Shown piece by piece: positions 55,794 through 64,000 of a DNA stretch of 64,000 nucleotides (positions are counted from its first letter, which is position 1; each line of letters starts with the position of its first letter). The notes beneath the pieces are model-generated. The model was given only the letters and a program-made list of their open reading frames with translations, was not told the DNA's origin and searched no databases. Source of the stretch: an uncultured Pelagibacteraceae bacterium (GTDB taxonomy: Bacteria > Pseudomonadota > Alphaproteobacteria > Pelagibacterales > Pelagibacteraceae); the NCBI GenBank assembly GCA_902527215.1, contig CABZOF010000002.1:1-64000 (forward strand), given 5' to 3'. The position numbers and the translations under genes are program-made.

Positions 55794-56498
55794 TTAGGCT
55801 GATATTCTTAATTCATCAATTTTCTTCCTGATTTGTTTTAAATCAGCCCAAGAATATTTTTTTTGTTCAGCTTGCCTTAATAAATATGCTGGGTGAAATG
55901 TGATCATTGTCAAATATGTTTTATTATGAATGATTAAATCTTTCCAAACACCTCTTTCTTTTGAAATTTTTATCTTAGATCCAAAAAGTGATTCCATAGC
56001 TGTACTACCCATCAGAATTAAAATTTTAGGATCAATAATTGAAATATGTTTTCGAAGAAAATTCGAATATCTATTAATTTCTGAAGGTTCAGGCTTTCTG
56101 TTATTTGGTGGTCGATAGTTAACTACATTAGTAATATAAATATTATTTCTTTTTATTTGAATAGCATCTAACATTTTATTCAATAATACCCCAGCGTCTC
56201 CCACAAATGGCTTCCCTTGCTCGTCTTCTTTTTGGCCTGGACCTTCACCGATTATCATAATTTTACTTTCGCAGTTCCCATCAGCAAATACTAGTTGTGT
56301 GGCATTATTCTTCAGTTCACAATTATCTATATTTTCGATTTCATTCTTTAATTCTAAAAGAAGTTTTTTTTTATCTTCTAGCTGTGGTTTAGTTTTAAGT
56401 CTGTTAATTGGCTTATCGTTAAATATATATTCAATTTCATTTGAGTTAAGATTTTCAGGGTTTAATATGTCATTTTGATTTTTGAGATTTAAAGTCAT
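55794..56498 (-). CDS. Uracil-DNA glycosylase, family 4-like without Fe-S cysteines
   Basis: The 234-residue repair enzyme has motif A as GEGPGQKEDEQGKPFVG and motif B as HPAYLLRQ, with TNVVNYRPPNNRKP between. Family 4 enzymes usually have four Cys binding [4Fe-4S], two in a CRPP...C stretch. Here that segment reads YRPP and lacks the second Cys. Only one Cys is left near the N-terminal pair, so no cluster is expected. I chose ATG 56498, as the longer frame overlaps the divergent TPR gene and adds no family similarity. Confidence 0.85.
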   Translation of the reverse strand: MTLNLKNQNDILNPENLNSNEIEYIFNDKPINRLKTKPQLEDKKKLLLELKNEIENIDNCELKNNATQLVFADGNCESKIMIIGEGPGQKEDEQGKPFVGDAGVLLNKMLDAIQIKRNNIYITNVVNYRPPNNRKPEPSEINRYSNFLRKHISIIDPKILILMGSTAMESLFGSKIKISKERGVWKDLIIHNKTYLTMITFHPAYLLRQAEQKKYSWADLKQIRKKIDELRISA

Positions 56499-56508
56499 AA
56501 ATTTAAAT

Positions 56509-58182
56509 ATGAAAATTTTATTAGTAATTTTATCATTTTTAGCACTGCAGACCAGTACATATTCAAGTACTTCTGAAGATAATAAATTCAATCAAAAATA
56601 TCTCTCTAATTATTTTTCTGCTTTAGTTTCATCAGGTAATCAAAAAAATGAGGCAGCACTTGATTATTTTAATTCATCTAAATTTCTTATCCAAAAACAT
56701 GATAATTTTTTAAAAAAGTATGTATTTTCACTAGTTTTAAATGGACAAGTTAAAAAAGGAATAGACCAAATAAAAATTTCAAAAAATGATATTAATTCAA
56801 ATACCTTTGAACTTAACCTTCTCCTTTTAGTTGATAGCTTTAAGAAAAAAGATTTTAAACAAGCCAATAAAAGAATCAAAGAATTTCAAATGGACAAAGA
56901 TGATGGAACTTACGAATACGTAATTTACAAAATTTTAAAAGATTTTAATTATCTGTTTATTAAAAAAGAGGCTATTGAAGATAATAAATATGGATCATTA
57001 AGTTTAATTTCAACTGCTTTTCAGAATTGTTATTTAAACTCTCAAGAAACAAATTCATATTTTGAAAGGTTATTAAATAGTTCTGATGGAGATTATTCGA
57101 GATATATGTATTTTTATTTTGCAAATCTCATTGAGAATAAAGAACTTAATAAAGTAAATGAAGTATCAAAAAGAATTGAACCTTTAGGAGATAGTATATT
57201 ATTACATCAAATCAAAGATTGGATAGATAATAAAGATTATAAAAAATTTAAAACTCATTTCTCTTGCAAAAATGAAAATGATATTTTGGCTGAGATCTTC
57301 TATTTAGTATCTAATTTATTTTCCACGCAAAATATTTTTGATCAGTCAAATTTTTATTTAAGAATATCAGAATACTTAAATCCTAAATTTTATTTCAACC
57401 GGACTTTGCTTGCTGAAAATTATTATTTAAATAAGAATAATTACCAAGCTAATAAAATTTTAGAAGATTTCAAAAAAAAAGATAAATTATACTTTTGGTA
57501 TAAAACAAAAAAGATTGGGAGAATACTATCTGAAGATAATTCAGAAGAAGAAGCTGCAATTTATATTAAGAAGCATTTCAATTCTATAAAGTCTCCAACT
57601 TTAAAAATCCTTTATGACTATGCAAACATTAATAAAGGTTTTGAAAATTATGAAATTGCTATCGAATATTACACCGAATTAATGAAAAAGGTTGAAAAGA
57701 ATTCTTATGCACTCTCCAGGATTCTTTACAGAAGAGGTAGCAGCTATGAAAGGATGGGAAATTATGAAAAAGCGGACAAAGATATGTTGGAGAGTTTAAA
57801 AATATATCCAAATGAACCATATACTATGAATTATCTTGCTTATAGTTGGCTAGAGAGAAACCACAAAATAGATGAAGCAATAGAAATGATACAGTCAGCC
57901 TACAAACAAAAAAAGGACGATCCATATATAACAGATTCTGTTGGTTGGGGATATTATTTGATAGGTGATTATATCAATGCTGAAAAATATTTAAAAAGAG
58001 CCCTGCAGCTTATGCCAGACGATCCTATTGTTAACGATCATTATGGTGATGTTCTTTGGAAACTAAATAAAAAATTACAAGCAAATTATTATTGGCGGGC
58101 TGTTCTAGAGCTTGAGGAAACAGAAGATAAAATGAAATCAAAAATAAAATCTAAGTTATTAGAAGGTTTAAAAAAATCATAA
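56509..58182 (+). CDS. Exported TPR-repeat protein
   Basis: The 557-residue protein has a signal peptide (MKILLVILSFLALQTSTYS) and is helical throughout. The C-terminal part has clear tetratricopeptide repeats: ALSRILYRRGSSYERMGNYEKA, then PYTMNYLAYSWLE, DSVGWGYYLIGDYINAEKYL and DPIVNDHYGDVLWKL. It resembles large alphaproteobacterial periplasmic TPR proteins of unknown role. It starts 10 nt from the divergent glycosylase start and is followed 3 nt later by ispE. Confidence 0.85.
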   Translation: MKILLVILSFLALQTSTYSSTSEDNKFNQKYLSNYFSALVSSGNQKNEAALDYFNSSKFLIQKHDNFLKKYVFSLVLNGQVKKGIDQIKISKNDINSNTFELNLLLLVDSFKKKDFKQANKRIKEFQMDKDDGTYEYVIYKILKDFNYLFIKKEAIEDNKYGSLSLISTAFQNCYLNSQETNSYFERLLNSSDGDYSRYMYFYFANLIENKELNKVNEVSKRIEPLGDSILLHQIKDWIDNKDYKKFKTHFSCKNENDILAEIFYLVSNLFSTQNIFDQSNFYLRISEYLNPKFYFNRTLLAENYYLNKNNYQANKILEDFKKKDKLYFWYKTKKIGRILSEDNSEEEAAIYIKKHFNSIKSPTLKILYDYANINKGFENYEIAIEYYTELMKKVEKNSYALSRILYRRGSSYERMGNYEKADKDMLESLKIYPNEPYTMNYLAYSWLERNHKIDEAIEMIQSAYKQKKDDPYITDSVGWGYYLIGDYINAEKYLKRALQLMPDDPIVNDHYGDVLWKLNKKLQANYYWRAVLELEETEDKMKSKIKSKLLEGLKKS

Positions 58183-58185
58183 TTA

Positions 58186-59034
58186 ATGAGATTTGAAAAG
58201 ATTAAGTCACACGCAAAAGTTAATTTATCTCTCAACGTGCTAGGAAAACGAAAATCAAAACTTCATGATTTAGAAACTCTAGTTGCTTTTGTCGACTTAC
58301 ATGATCAAATTTTTATAAAAAGAACAAATAATAAAAATCACATAGTAAAATTTTCAGGAGATTTCTCTAATAAAGTGCCAAAAATAAATACCGTTAGTAA
58401 TTTGTTAAATATTCTCGATAAAAAAAAAAAATTAAAAAATAATAAATATTCAATTTTAATAAAAAAAAATATTCCCCAACAAGCTGGACTTGGTGGAGGC
58501 TCAATGAACGCGGCCTCTTTAATTAATTACTTTGAAAAAAAAAATAAAATTAATTTAACGTTAAAAGAGAGATATGATTTATGTTCAAAAATAGGGTCGG
58601 ATGTAATCTTAGGTATTGATCAAAAAAATTTAATTATTTCTTATAAAAAAAAAACTACAAAAATTAAAAAAAATTTAAAAATTTTTACTTTAATGGTTAA
58701 GCCAAATTTTGGCTGTTCGACAAAAAGTATTTTTAACCGAGTTAGACATTACTCAAAACCACAATTATCAAAAATAAGGTCAAAAAATATTGACTTTAAT
58801 TTAATGTCAAAGTTAAAAAATGATTTAGAGATCATATCTACAAAAAAATATCCTAGACTTCAGAAACTTAGAGATTATTTTTTAAATATTGATAAAAATT
58901 CATGTGTAAGAATGACAGGATCTGGTTCAACAATCGTTGGGTATTTTAAGTCCAAAAAAGCCGCACTAAACGCAAAGAAATTATTAAGAAAAAATTATAA
59001 AAACTATTGGTGTAATTTATCAAAAACTATATAA
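58186..59034 (+). CDS. ispE: 4-diphosphocytidyl-2-C-methyl-D-erythritol kinase
   Basis: The 282-residue GHMP kinase acts in the MEP isoprenoid pathway, which also includes ispH in this window. It opens with KSHAKVNLSLNVLGKR, has the ATP loop IPQQAGLGGGSMNAASL, and ends with the SCVRMTGSGSTIVGYF motif. It is very Lys/Asn rich. The TPR gene precedes it directly, and a tRNA gene follows after 32 nt. Confidence 0.95.
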   Translation: MRFEKIKSHAKVNLSLNVLGKRKSKLHDLETLVAFVDLHDQIFIKRTNNKNHIVKFSGDFSNKVPKINTVSNLLNILDKKKKLKNNKYSILIKKNIPQQAGLGGGSMNAASLINYFEKKNKINLTLKERYDLCSKIGSDVILGIDQKNLIISYKKKTTKIKKNLKIFTLMVKPNFGCSTKSIFNRVRHYSKPQLSKIRSKNIDFNLMSKLKNDLEIISTKKYPRLQKLRDYFLNIDKNSCVRMTGSGSTIVGYFKSKKAALNAKKLLRKNYKNYWCNLSKTI

Positions 59035-59066
59035 AGCTTTTTTTTTGTGATATATGAAATTAATTT

Positions 59067-59140
59067 TGGGGTGTAGCCAAGTGGTAAGGCAGCGGTTTTT
59101 GGTACCGCCATCCTAGGTTCGAATCCTAGCACCCCAGCCA
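59067..59140 (+). tRNA. tRNA-Gln (TTG anticodon)
   Basis: A 74-nt cloverleaf is readable. The acceptor stem is TGGGGTG/CACCCCA. The anticodon stem is GCGGT/ACCGC with loop TTTTGGT (anticodon TTG). The T arm is CCTAGGTTCGAATCCTAG, and the discriminator G is followed by encoded CCA. The next gene, for the CCA-adding enzyme, starts only 3 nt after this CCA. Confidence 0.97.
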
Positions 59141-59143
59141 ATT

Positions 59144-60418
59144 ATGTATAATTTTTTTAGAAAAATCTTTAAAACAAACAAAAAACTTACACCAAAAGAT
59201 AGCTCTTTTTTAAGCATATATAATAACACAGAAGTTTCAAAACTTTTTGAAGCGATATCAAATTTTAATAATACTAGTGAACTTAGATATGTAGGTGGAT
59301 GTGTTAGAAAAATTTTAAATCAGGAAGATGTTGATGATATTGATCTAGCTGTAAATCTTAATCCAAATCAAATTAAAGAGTGTTTGCAATCAAACAGCAT
59401 TAAATTCTTTGAAACTGGCATAAAACATGGGACTATCACTGCAAATATAGGTCAAAAAAATTTTGAGATTACATCACTAAGAGAAGATGTAGATACCGAC
59501 GGAAGACATGCAAAAGTTAAATATACAACAGACTGGTTAAAAGACTCATCAAGAAGAGATTTCACCATTAATTCTATTTATGCGGATAAAGATGGCAATT
59601 TGTTTGATCCCAATGGAGGCGTCAAACATTTAGAACAGGGCAAGGTAATATTTATAGGTAATGCAGATAAAAGAATTCAGGAAGATTATTTAAGAATTTT
59701 GAGATATATTAGATTTTTTATAAGTTATAGTAATCATACCCATAACTCATCAGTTAAAAAATCAATCAAGCAAAACATTGCTGGTGTAGCTAATCTTTCA
59801 AAAGAAAGATTAATGAGCGAATTAAAAAAAATTATTTTATCTAAAAATTTTTTACAATTATCAAAAGACTATTTTTCATTAGAAATTTTAACAACAATTT
59901 TTCCTCAGCTTGTTAATCTTAATAATTTAGAAAAAATAAATGAATACTCAAAAAATATATTTTACAAAAAAACATTTATTTTTTTAATTTCTTACTTAAT
60001 TATAGATGAAACTGATAATGCCAATTATTTCTTATTTAAGTATAATTTATCAAATGAAGATAAAAAAAGAGTAAAGTTTCTTATTGAAAATCATGAATTA
60101 TTTTCTGAAAAAGATTACTTCAATAAGAAAAATCTTCAAAGAATTTTTTATTTTTATAATAAATCATATGTTATTGATTTATTAGATTTAAAAATTTTTA
60201 ACTCTAAGACAGCACCAAAAAAACTAATAGAATTAAAAAAATATTTTGAACAGTTTGAGAAACCTATATTTCCATTAAAAGCCCAGGATTTACTTGAAAA
60301 ATATAAATTAAAAGAAGGCAAAGAATTTGGACAAAAAATTAGATTACTCGAGGAAATGTGGTTAAATAATAGCTTTAAAATAAGTAATAAGGAAATTGAT
60401 AACGTATTTAGAAATTAA
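59144..60418 (+). CDS. CCA tRNA nucleotidyltransferase / poly(A) polymerase family
   Basis: The 424-residue class II nucleotidyltransferase has the nucleotidyl core [26 protein letters not shown] with the two metal-binding Asp, [11 protein letters not shown], and the [15 protein letters not shown] helix. The length and C-terminal HD-less helical region fit CCA-adding enzymes better than PcnB, but the families overlap. The ATG is 3 nt downstream of a tRNA-Gln gene that already encodes CCA, so the enzyme is presumably for repair or for tRNAs without it. It converges with greA, overlapping by 4 nt. Confidence 0.9.
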   Translation: MYNFFRKIFKTNKKLTPKDSSFLSIYNNTEVSKLFEAISNFNNTSELRYVGGCVRKILNQEDVDDIDLAVNLNPNQIKECLQSNSIKFFETGIKHGTITANIGQKNFEITSLREDVDTDGRHAKVKYTTDWLKDSSRRDFTINSIYADKDGNLFDPNGGVKHLEQGKVIFIGNADKRIQEDYLRILRYIRFFISYSNHTHNSSVKKSIKQNIAGVANLSKERLMSELKKIILSKNFLQLSKDYFSLEILTTIFPQLVNLNNLEKINEYSKNIFYKKTFIFLISYLIIDETDNANYFLFKYNLSNEDKKRVKFLIENHELFSEKDYFNKKNLQRIFYFYNKSYVIDLLDLKIFNSKTAPKKLIELKKYFEQFEKPIFPLKAQDLLEKYKLKEGKEFGQKIRLLEEMWLNNSFKISNKEIDNVFRN

Positions 60419-60891
60419 ATATATTTTACGTCTTTTATTTCAAAATTTTTAAAACCTGCAGGAGTTTTAATTTCAACTAAATCTCCCTTATTTTTACCAA
60501 TCAGACCCATACCAATTGGCGATTTAAAATATATTAGTTTTTCTTTTAAATCTGCCTCATCTTTTCCAACAATTTTATATTTCACACTTTCATCAGTATC
60601 TAAATTTTGTAGCATTATTGTTGAACCAAATATAACTTTTCCATCGTTATCTAATTTAGAAACATCAATAACATTTGCTCTAGCAATTAAATCCTCAACT
60701 TCTTGAACTCTTCCCTCATTGTGAGATTGTTGTTCTTTTGCAGCATGATATTCGGCATTTTCTTTAAGGTCCCCATGTGATCTTGCTTCGGCTATAGCTG
60801 CAACTATCTCTGGTCTTTTTTTTTCTTTTAAGAAAATTAATTCTTCTTTTAATTTTTCCAAACCTCTAACTGTTATTGGCTCTTTTTCCAT
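60415..60891 (-). CDS. greA: Transcription elongation factor GreA
   Basis: The 158-residue factor rescues backtracked RNA polymerase. The N-terminal coiled coil carries the acidic tip in [18 protein letters not shown], and the C-terminal FKBP-like domain ends [18 protein letters not shown] ([21 protein letters not shown]). It follows hemF by 3 nt and ends a trmL-hemF-greA unit. Confidence 0.97.
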   Translation of the reverse strand: MEKEPITVRGLEKLKEELIFLKEKKRPEIVAAIAEARSHGDLKENAEYHAAKEQQSHNEGRVQEVEDLIARANVIDVSKLDNDGKVIFGSTIMLQNLDTDESVKYKIVGKDEADLKEKLIYFKSPIGMGLIGKNKGDLVEIKTPAGFKNFEIKDVKYI

Positions 60892-60894
60892 AAT

Positions 60895-61691
60895 CTATTT
60901 CCATTTTGCAACAGGTGGTAGTGACATTAAAATAGCCTCAACATTACCATTCGTTTGTAAACCAAACTTTGTACCTCTATCATAAAGTAAGTTAAATTCA
61001 ACATATCGACCTCTTTTTTCTAATTGAATTTCTCTTTGTTTATTTGACCATTTTTTTTTATATTTTTTTAGTATTATTTCTCTAAAAATATTTTTAAAAC
61101 TTATTCCTACTTCTCTTTTTTATAATCAAAAAAAATTCCCCCTATACCTCTTGGTTCTTTCCTATGTGGCAAATAAAAATATTCATCACACCATTTTTTA
61201 TATTTTTTATAAAAATATTTATTATGTTTGTCACAAGATTTCTTTAATTCATTATGAAACCATTTTTCTAAACTTTTATCTTTTAGGCAAGGTGTAACAT
61301 CCATCCCTCCACCAAACCATCCGTGAGAAGTATAAATATATCTAGTGTTAAAATGCATAGCAGGAACATGAGGGTTTTTCATATGCATTACTACTGATAT
61401 ACCCGCTGCCCAAAAGTTTGGATTTTTATCTCCCCCAGGAATTCTGTTTCTAAATTCTTTTGAAAATTTTCCATATACTTCTGAAAAATTTACACCTACT
61501 TTTTCAAAAATTTTTCCATTTTCTAAAATTCTAAATTGGCCCCCACCTTCATTTGAGTTTTTACCTCTTTCCCAATTTTTAATACTAAAGATATTTTTTT
61601 TACCCTCTAATTCCTCAATTTCTTGACAAATTACTTCTTGTAAAGTCTTAAACCAATTTCGAGCTAGTTTTTTTTTAATTGTTTGATCCAT
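60895..61691 (-). CDS. hemF: Coproporphyrinogen III oxidase (aerobic), frameshifted
   Basis: The first 194 codons (61691 to 61107) encode most of HemF, with [37 protein letters not shown] and [15 protein letters not shown]. They then stop after a run of six A (T6 at 61116-61121 on the plus strand). The missing C-terminus continues in the -1 frame to 60895: [29 protein letters not shown], then [16 protein letters not shown]. One more A in the run restores a 265-residue enzyme of normal family length. An assembly error is the simplest reason for a heme gene, but a -1 slip on the A run is possible. It overlaps trmL by 17 nt. Confidence 0.9.
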
Positions 61692-62136
61692 AGATATTTG
61701 ATTGTCTTATATTTTCTGACAATACTATTGCAACTGAAGATGCGAGGTTCAAGGATCTTTTTTTTTCAATCATTGGTATTTTTATCTTATTCTCTAGTCT
61801 TTTATGAACTTCATCTGGTACACCTGAACTTTCTCTTCCAAATAGTAATGTGTCATTGTATCTAAATTTAAATTCAGTATAAATTTTACTTGCCTTAGTT
61901 GTCATCAAAACTACTCTATCATTTTTTTTTGCTTCAAAAAATTCATCTGAACTTTTGTAAATCTTTATCAATTTTTCATCCAGGTAGTCCATCACAACTC
62001 TTTTAAAACGTTTGTCACTTAGTAAAAATCCACAAGGCTCTATAATCTCAAGAACAGCCCCAAGGCAAGAACAAGTTCGAGCTATTGCAGCCGTATTTTG
62101 TGGTATATCAGGCTCGTAAAGTGCTATTTTAGGCAT
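61675..62136 (-). CDS. trmL: tRNA (cytidine/uridine-34-2'-O)-methyltransferase
   Basis: The SPOUT methyltransferase (153 residues from this start) modifies the wobble base of tRNA-Leu. Typical features are the N-terminal ALYEPDIPQNTAAIARTC, the knot residues LLFGRESSGVPDEV, and the final LNLASSVAIVLSENIRQ. I chose ATG 62136 because family members begin just before this IALYEP block. ATG 62160 and GTG or ATG codons up to 62169 would add up to 11 basic residues. It overlaps hemF by 17 nt. Confidence 0.93.
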   Translation of the reverse strand: MPKIALYEPDIPQNTAAIARTCSCLGAVLEIIEPCGFLLSDKRFKRVVMDYLDEKLIKIYKSSDEFFEAKKNDRVVLMTTKASKIYTEFKFRYNDTLLFGRESSGVPDEVHKRLENKIKIPMIEKKRSLNLASSVAIVLSENIRQSNIYGSNN

Positions 62137-62233
62137 CGATTTAGTTTTTTTGTGTGTCATTGTTACCATGGAAAAATAACGTTTTTCTTCATATATGAAA
62201 TCATATATTAAGAAAAAATTAAAATATTAATAA

Positions 62234-62752
62234 ATGTCAGATTCAGAAGAAAAGAAGCCAAATAGACGAGATTTTATAGTGACTGCAACAACGGCAGCAG
62301 GTGCAGTAGGAGTGGGTGCGGTTGTTTGGCCGTTAGTTGATCAAATGAACCCTGACGCATCCGTAAAGGCACTAGCGAGTACAGAAGTTGATATAAGTGC
62401 AGTAGAACCTGGTCAATCAATAACCGTTTTGTGGAGAGGCAAACCAGTTTTTATAAAAAGAAGAACTCAAGATGAAATTGATAGTGCAAGAGCTGTTGAT
62501 TTAAGTGAATTAAAACATCCTGAAAAAGATGAGGATAGAGCAAAAAATCCAGAATGGCTTGTAATGTTGGGAGTATGCACTCACCTTGGATGTGTACCTT
62601 TAAATGACAAAGGAGATTATGGGGCATGGTTTTGTCCATGTCATGGTTCACACTACGATACATCTGGAAGAATTAGAAAAGGACCGGCACCTACAAATAT
62701 GGAAGTGCCAAAATACGAATTTGTAAATAGTAACACTATTAAAATTGGATAG
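62234..62752 (+). CDS. petA: Ubiquinol-cytochrome c reductase Rieske subunit
   Basis: The 172-residue subunit of the bc1 complex has a twin-arginine-like start ([16 protein letters not shown]) with one membrane anchor. The [2Fe-2S] site is CTHLGCVPL and CPCHGSHYD. It accepts electrons from ubiquinol for cytochrome c and so feeds the oxidase encoded near 31-36 kb. petB follows 8 nt later. It is divergent from trmL. Confidence 0.97.
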   Translation: MSDSEEKKPNRRDFIVTATTAAGAVGVGAVVWPLVDQMNPDASVKALASTEVDISAVEPGQSITVLWRGKPVFIKRRTQDEIDSARAVDLSELKHPEKDEDRAKNPEWLVMLGVCTHLGCVPLNDKGDYGAWFCPCHGSHYDTSGRIRKGPAPTNMEVPKYEFVNSNTIKIG

Positions 62753-62760
62753 AAAATTTT

Positions 62761-64000
62761 ATGAGCGATCACGAATACACACCTAAATCAAAAGTTGGAA
62801 AATGGTTTAATGATAGACTTCCATTACTAACACTTGCAAACCATTTAACAGATTATCCTACTCCCAAAAATTTAAATTACTGGTGGACATTTGGTGGAAT
62901 TCTTACTTTTTGCTTAATCACTCAAATAATTACCGGTATTGTTTTGGGCATGCATTATGTGGCTCATGCTGATTTAGCGTTCCAGAGTGTAGAACACATA
63001 ATGAGAGATGTTAATTATGGTTGGTTAATCAGATATGTTCATGCAAACGGTGCATCTATGTTTTTCTTAGCCGTTTATATTCATATCTTTAGATCTTTGT
63101 ATTACGGGTCATATAAATCACCAAGAGAAGTTATTTGGATTATAGGTATGTTGATTTATTTCCTTATGATGGCAACCGCATTTATGGGGTATGTTCTTCC
63201 TTGGGGACAAATGAGTTTCTGGGGTGCTACAGTAATTACAAACTTATTTAGCGCCATTCCTTTAGTAGGTGAGAGTATTACTAATTGGCTTTGGGGAGGT
63301 TACTCAGTTGATAATCCAACTTTAACAAGATTTTTTAGTTTACACTATTTGTTTCCTTTTTTAATTTTAGGACTAGTTGTGCTTCACATTTGGGCGCTAC
63401 ATGTTCCAGGAAACAATAACCCTATTGGAATAGATATAAAAAAACCCTCTAAGGATACTGTTCCTTTTCATCCGTATATTGTGATTAAAGATGCATTTGC
63501 ACTTTTAATATTCTTATTAATATTTGCATTCTTTGTATTCTTTTCACCTAATATTCTAGGTCATGCAGACAATTATATTGAGGCAAACCCACTAGTCACA
63601 CCTGCTCACATTGTTCCTGAATGGTACTTACTACCATTTTATGCAATCTTAAGGTCAGTCCCTGATAAACTCCTTGGCGTAATAGCGATGTTTGCAGCAA
63701 TATTTGTATTAGTGATTTTACCTTGGTTAGATACTTCAAAAGTTAGATCAACAGTTTTTAGACCTATATATAAACAGTTCTACTGGTTTTTAGTTGCCGA
63801 TGTATTAATACTTGGTTATGTAGGAGCAATGCCAGCAGAGGGTCTATACTTATTAATAGCAAGAGTGGCAACAGCGTATTACTTTGCACATTTTTTAATA
63901 ATCTTACCTTTCTTAGGATTGAAGGAAAAAACCACTCCGTTACCTCTAAGTATAACTGAACCTATATTGGGCGGATCTGCTGATATGGCGATGGCTAGAA
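62761..64000 (+). CDS. petB: Cytochrome b of the bc1 complex, 3' end outside window
   Basis: The first 413 codons are visible and the frame is open at the window edge. Heme-binding His residues occur in the helix with [11 protein letters not shown], in [20 protein letters not shown], and in [22 protein letters not shown]. The Qo-site [13 protein letters not shown] and [11 protein letters not shown] are intact. It probably ends shortly after the edge, or continues into a fused cytochrome c1; this window cannot tell. Confidence 0.97.
   Translation, partial: MSDHEYTPKSKVGKWFNDRLPLLTLANHLTDYPTPKNLNYWWTFGGILTFCLITQIITGIVLGMHYVAHADLAFQSVEHIMRDVNYGWLIRYVHANGASMFFLAVYIHIFRSLYYGSYKSPREVIWIIGMLIYFLMMATAFMGYVLPWGQMSFWGATVITNLFSAIPLVGESITNWLWGGYSVDNPTLTRFFSLHYLFPFLILGLVVLHIWALHVPGNNNPIGIDIKKPSKDTVPFHPYIVIKDAFALLIFLLIFAFFVFFSPNILGHADNYIEANPLVTPAHIVPEWYLLPFYAILRSVPDKLLGVIAMFAAIFVLVILPWLDTSKVRSTVFRPIYKQFYWFLVADVLILGYVGAMPAEGLYLLIARVATAYYFAHFLIILPFLGLKEKTTPLPLSITEPILGGSADMAMAR

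Noticed and set aside
62188..62199. 12-bp palindrome TTCATATATGAA between trmL and petA
   Set aside because: Short A/T-only palindromes are frequent in such A/T-rich DNA and no second strong copy or known site matches.

Overview
The window is a dense, very A/T-rich stretch of alphaproteobacterial chromosome whose gene content and style point to the SAR11 clade (Candidatus Pelagibacter and relatives). The reasons are strong A/T codon bias with Lys/Asn/Ile-rich proteins, genes that overlap or lie a few bases apart, and a typical alphaproteobacterial set: a BamF-type lipoprotein after lspA, CcrM, a DUF2093 protein, split b/b' ATP synthase subunits, and an ScfR-type regulator facing aceA. A carotenoid-to-retinal gene set (crtI, crtB, crtY, blh) of the kind that serves proteorhodopsin is also present. 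The taxonomic call is inference; no rRNA gene is present.

Layout. Positions 1-5600 hold a partial coiled-coil protein, a glyoxylate-type regulator divergent from isocitrate lyase (aceA) across a palindrome-rich region, and a DnaJ/TerB protein. Positions 5650-11400 hold a YczE-like membrane protein, typA, a roughly 400-bp gene-free stretch with signs of a structured minus-strand RNA, a frameshifted methyltransferase, and groES-groEL behind a heat-shock-like promoter. Positions 11.4-17.8 kb form a plus-strand run: HAD hydrolase, ribF, ileS, lspA, bamF-like and pgi. Positions 17.8-25.5 kb are mainly minus strand: rsmD, purD, an LpxL-type acyltransferase, lpxK, waaA, msbA and ubiA, so lipid A-Kdo assembly and export are clustered. 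Positions 25.5-30.1 kb hold housekeeping and redox genes. Positions 30.1-36.1 kb hold a cytochrome oxidase locus in the order II, I, III, IV, small membrane protein, ctaB, with a SCO copper chaperone and an extra subunit III-like protein beside it. thrC and a peroxiredoxin follow.

Positions 39.0-51.8 kb are one long minus-strand series: dciA, a DsbA-like protein, smc, the F0 part of ATP synthase (atpI, B, E, b', b), crtI, crtB, crtY, blh, a small membrane protein, ispH, thrB and rnhA. Positions 51.8-62.2 kb hold mutY, a flavoprotein, ccrM, rnhB, a uracil-DNA glycosylase, a TPR protein, ispE, tRNA-Gln, a CCA-adding enzyme, greA, a frameshifted hemF and trmL. The window ends in the cytochrome bc1 genes petA and petB (partial).

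No mobile element, prophage, CRISPR array or obvious defence system is visible. The items most worth a second look are: the structured RNA candidate before typA, with mutually exclusive pairings; the operator array and small ORF before aceA; a short SMC protein without a recognisable hinge; the tRNA-Gln/CCA-enzyme junction of 3 nt; the GANTC cluster before ccrM; and two homopolymer frameshifts (hemF and a methyltransferase).
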